From contig SIBK01000051.1 of NCBI GenBank assembly GCA_009695205.1, forward strand, positions 1 to 35,110: DNA of 35,110 bases, written 5' to 3'. Numbering within the stretch: the first letter of the stretch is position 1; each line of letters opens with the position of its first letter. The notes beneath the pieces were generated by a model that saw nothing but the letters and a program-made list of their open reading frames with translations, searched no databases and was not told the DNA's origin. A program made the position numbers and the translations under genes. The stretch comes from Pedosphaera sp. (GTDB lineage: Bacteria; Verrucomicrobiota; Verrucomicrobiia; Limisphaerales; UBA9464). This document shows positions 33,621-35,110 of the stretch, in pieces.

Positions 33621-34925
33621 TCATTCCGTTGCCAACTTTAGCGCGGAGATTTCCCTGGCTGCATTCAAACACATGGTCAGCCGCAGCGTCTCGCGCTCAC
33701 ATTTAGCCCGATAGATTAGGCGGGTGACTCCATCCTGCACTTTGACTTCCAAGAGTTCGAGGCGGACCACGCTGCCGGTATTTTTCAGACGCCGGGAGAA
33801 GTCCTTGTTCCAGGCGGTAACTTGTTCCTTTCGGGCTTCGTCGGTGAACCACTCTGGTTTCAGACTCCCGGCGGCGGCGGAGCGAAGCACGTCGGCAACA
33901 TGCGCACTGAACGCCGGATCGGGATCAACGATGGAGCGTCCCTTCAGGGCGGGCAGGCTGCGGCGGGCCACTCCGTGCGCGAGGGCGGTATGGTCGGCTT
34001 GCGCCAGATTGCACAACAGGATGACCGTCAAGCCGTCGTCCAGGAAGCGAGCGATGTAGGTCTTGAAACCCTGCCCTGATCCGCCGTGTTGGACGACGCG
34101 ATGGCCAGCCACCGTGTCGAGTCCCCATCCACAGCCATAGCTGCCACCGCCCATCTTCAATGAGGTCGTGGCACCGTTGCCAAACTTCGCCGCCGTCCAC
34201 ATCTGTTCCCGGATTCGTGCGGAGAGTGGATTGTCGGTGTAAAGCGCGGCATCCCACCTGGCGACATCGAGGACGGTGAAATAGAGCGAGCCGTGGGCCG
34301 TCGTGTTCAGACTGGGCGACAGCCAGGCCTGATTCTTGACCTCGCCCCCGATTAACTCGTAACCCGCAGCACGGTGGAGGATAATGTTCGTTTCGTTAAT
34401 GACGCGGGTGGAAGTCATCCCCAGCGGCTTGAAGATCCGTTCCTGGAGAAAATCGCCGTAAAATGTCCCCGTCACCCGGTGCACGATTACGCCAAGCAGG
34501 ACATAGCCGGTATCGTTGTAATTCCAATCGCTTTCGGGCGCGAAGTCCAACTTCAAGCCCTCTGCGAGCGTGAGGAGTTCCTCCTCGCTGTAGTCCTGAC
34601 GAAGGTTGAATTCTTTTTGGGTGTTGTATTCCGGGATGCCCGACGTGTGGTTCAGTAAATGCCGGACGGTGATGCCCTGCCAGGTGGGTGGCGCATTGGT
34701 CAGGTAGCGGCTGATGGGATCGTCGAGTCCCAGCTTTCCCTCCTCTGCCAGCAGCAACACGCCGGCCGCGGTGAATTGCTTTCCGACGGAGGCGGACTGA
34801 AACACCGTCTCCGGTATCACCGACACGGAATGTTCGATGTTGGCAAGACCATATCCTTTGGCCTTCACGATCTTCCCATGTTTTACGACCGCGAGGGCCA
34901 CTCCCGGAATCTGTTGTCGTTCCAT
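33621..34925 (-). CDS. Class C beta-lactamase-family serine hydrolase, 5'-truncated
   Basis: The 434 residues from the ATG at 34925 carry the catalytic SxxK as Ser46-Val-Gly-Lys49, a second motif Tyr136-Asn-Asp138 (where YxN is usual) and HGGSGQGF at 280-287 in the place of KTG. A C-terminal extension (about 320-434) of the kind seen in DUF3471-type hydrolases follows. The frame stays open upstream and reads GADTIDRFVPSE before MERQQIPGVALAV, which is the natural mature N-terminus of such proteins. It then runs into junction repeat 5 (NRGAS). The signal peptide, start codon and promoter are therefore lost, and the ATG at 34925 is an internal Met. Secretion and function are doubtful. Confidence 0.8.
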   Translation of the reverse strand: MERQQIPGVALAVVKHGKIVKAKGYGLANIEHSVSVIPETVFQSASVGKQFTAAGVLLLAEEGKLGLDDPISRYLTNAPPTWQGITVRHLLNHTSGIPEYNTQKEFNLRQDYSEEELLTLAEGLKLDFAPESDWNYNDTGYVLLGVIVHRVTGTFYGDFLQERIFKPLGMTSTRVINETNIILHRAAGYELIGGEVKNQAWLSPSLNTTAHGSLYFTVLDVARWDAALYTDNPLSARIREQMWTAAKFGNGATTSLKMGGGSYGCGWGLDTVAGHRVVQHGGSGQGFKTYIARFLDDGLTVILLCNLAQADHTALAHGVARRSLPALKGRSIVDPDPAFSAHVADVLRSAAAGSLKPEWFTDEARKEQVTAWNKDFSRRLKNTGSVVRLELLEVKVQDGVTRLIYRAKCERETLRLTMCLNAAREISALKLATE

Positions 34926-34961
34926 TTCGCTGGGGACAAACCGATCGATCGTGTCTGCGCC

Positions 34962-34977
34962 TGACGCTCCGCGATTA
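34962..34977 (+). repeat. Junction repeat copy 5 (core only, 16 bp)
   Basis: Only the invariant half TGACGCTCCGCGATTA is present. The GATAGGACATCGGTT half is absent; instead the coding sequence of the truncated serine hydrolase begins immediately to the left. Confidence 0.75.
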
Positions 34978-35110
34978 GAGAGATTTGGTTTATTGAATCT
35001 GGCGAATTTCGATCACTTTCCCCCGTCTGTGGGCGGTAGCAAGTGAATTGAGTGGCTGGCGACCGACAAACGGTGGGCAGGAGAAGGGGTTGAGGCCGAA
35101 AGAGGGGAAA
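34978..35110. other. Right edge, no gene seen
   Basis: The last 130 bp contain no recognisable gene. A word GGTTTATTGA at about 34988 matches the spacer region of junction repeat 3, but the rest does not match, so it was not called as a repeat. Confidence 0.3.

Noticed and set aside
31077..34925. Antibiotic-resistance beta-lactamases
   Set aside because: Both proteins have the general serine hydrolase motifs but differ at the second and third lactamase motifs (YGV and YND; HGG for KTG), so esterase or peptidase roles are at least as likely.
29292..34977. Repeats as CRISPR array
   Set aside because: Copies are 0.8-1.8 kb apart with genes between them, not 30-40 bp spacers, and there are no cas genes.
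29292..34977. Repeats as integron attC sites
   Set aside because: No GTTRRRY core or matching inverse core, no long imperfect palindrome, and most blocks hold cut genes rather than whole ones. No integrase in the window.
29292..34977. Repeats as Xer/dif-type module sites
   Set aside because: The two halves are not inverted copies of each other and lack the 11-6-11 layout.
34980..35012. Sixth degenerate junction repeat near the right edge
   Set aside because: Only GGTTTATTGA matches the spacer region of copy 3; the invariant core is not present.

Overview
The window looks like chromosomal DNA of a Verrucomicrobiota bacterium, most likely of the Limisphaerales/Pedosphaera type. This is inferred from gene content alone: DUF1549/DUF1553 plus DUF1501 gene pairs, a solitary type II-style pseudopilin with an H-x9-DG motif, large secreted proteins ending in FYRLRK, Tat-exported DUF1501 proteins and a CotH/lamin-tail surface protein. 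No rRNA or complete tRNA is present to confirm it.

Left arm (1-9630, all minus strand). A gene for a cytochrome-c-bearing DUF1549/LamG/DUF1553 protein is followed by a Tat-exported DUF1501 protein. After about 130 bp comes a tightly packed operon: an MFS sugar porter, a short-chain dehydrogenase, and the N- and C-terminal halves of a split transketolase. The last gene runs off the left edge. Start and stop codons overlap or lie 2 bp apart in this operon, which suggests uptake and cytoplasmic conversion of one sugar-derived substrate.

Centre (9924-23406). An AraC-type regulator faces a plus-strand series across a 160 bp divergent promoter region. The series is: a 1416-residue secreted protein with five copies of a discoidin-like module, a pseudopilin, a GH36-like alpha-galactosidase, a second DUF1549/DUF1553 protein (without the cytochrome and LamG parts), and a second DUF1501 protein. 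On the opposite strand (23403-28414) lie a single-copy discoidin-module protein and, overlapping it by ATGA, a CotH/lamin-tail protein. The whole reads as a carbohydrate-utilisation locus with secreted binding proteins, an exported glycosidase, two exported DUF1549/DUF1501 pairs, a porter and catabolic enzymes. The actual substrate cannot be read from sequence.

Right arm (28.4-35.1 kb). This is accessory DNA of a different character. It has palindromic REP-like hairpins, a nonsense-mutated and truncated transposase, and then a mosaic of short gene blocks (0.8-1.8 kb) separated by five same-orientation copies of a 33-34 bp repeat with invariant core TGACGCTCCGCGATTA. Genes are cut off exactly at these repeats: a hypothetical gene at its 3' end, an SMR-like gene at its 5' end, a ParB-like gene whose stop codon lies in the repeat, and a serine hydrolase lacking its signal peptide. 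Two tRNA 3'-end fragments (Leu-like and Gly-like) lie among the blocks. This repeat-punctuated mosaic is the most unusual part of the window. It may be a cassette-type recombination array, a set of insertion-sequence scars, or a chimeric assembly.
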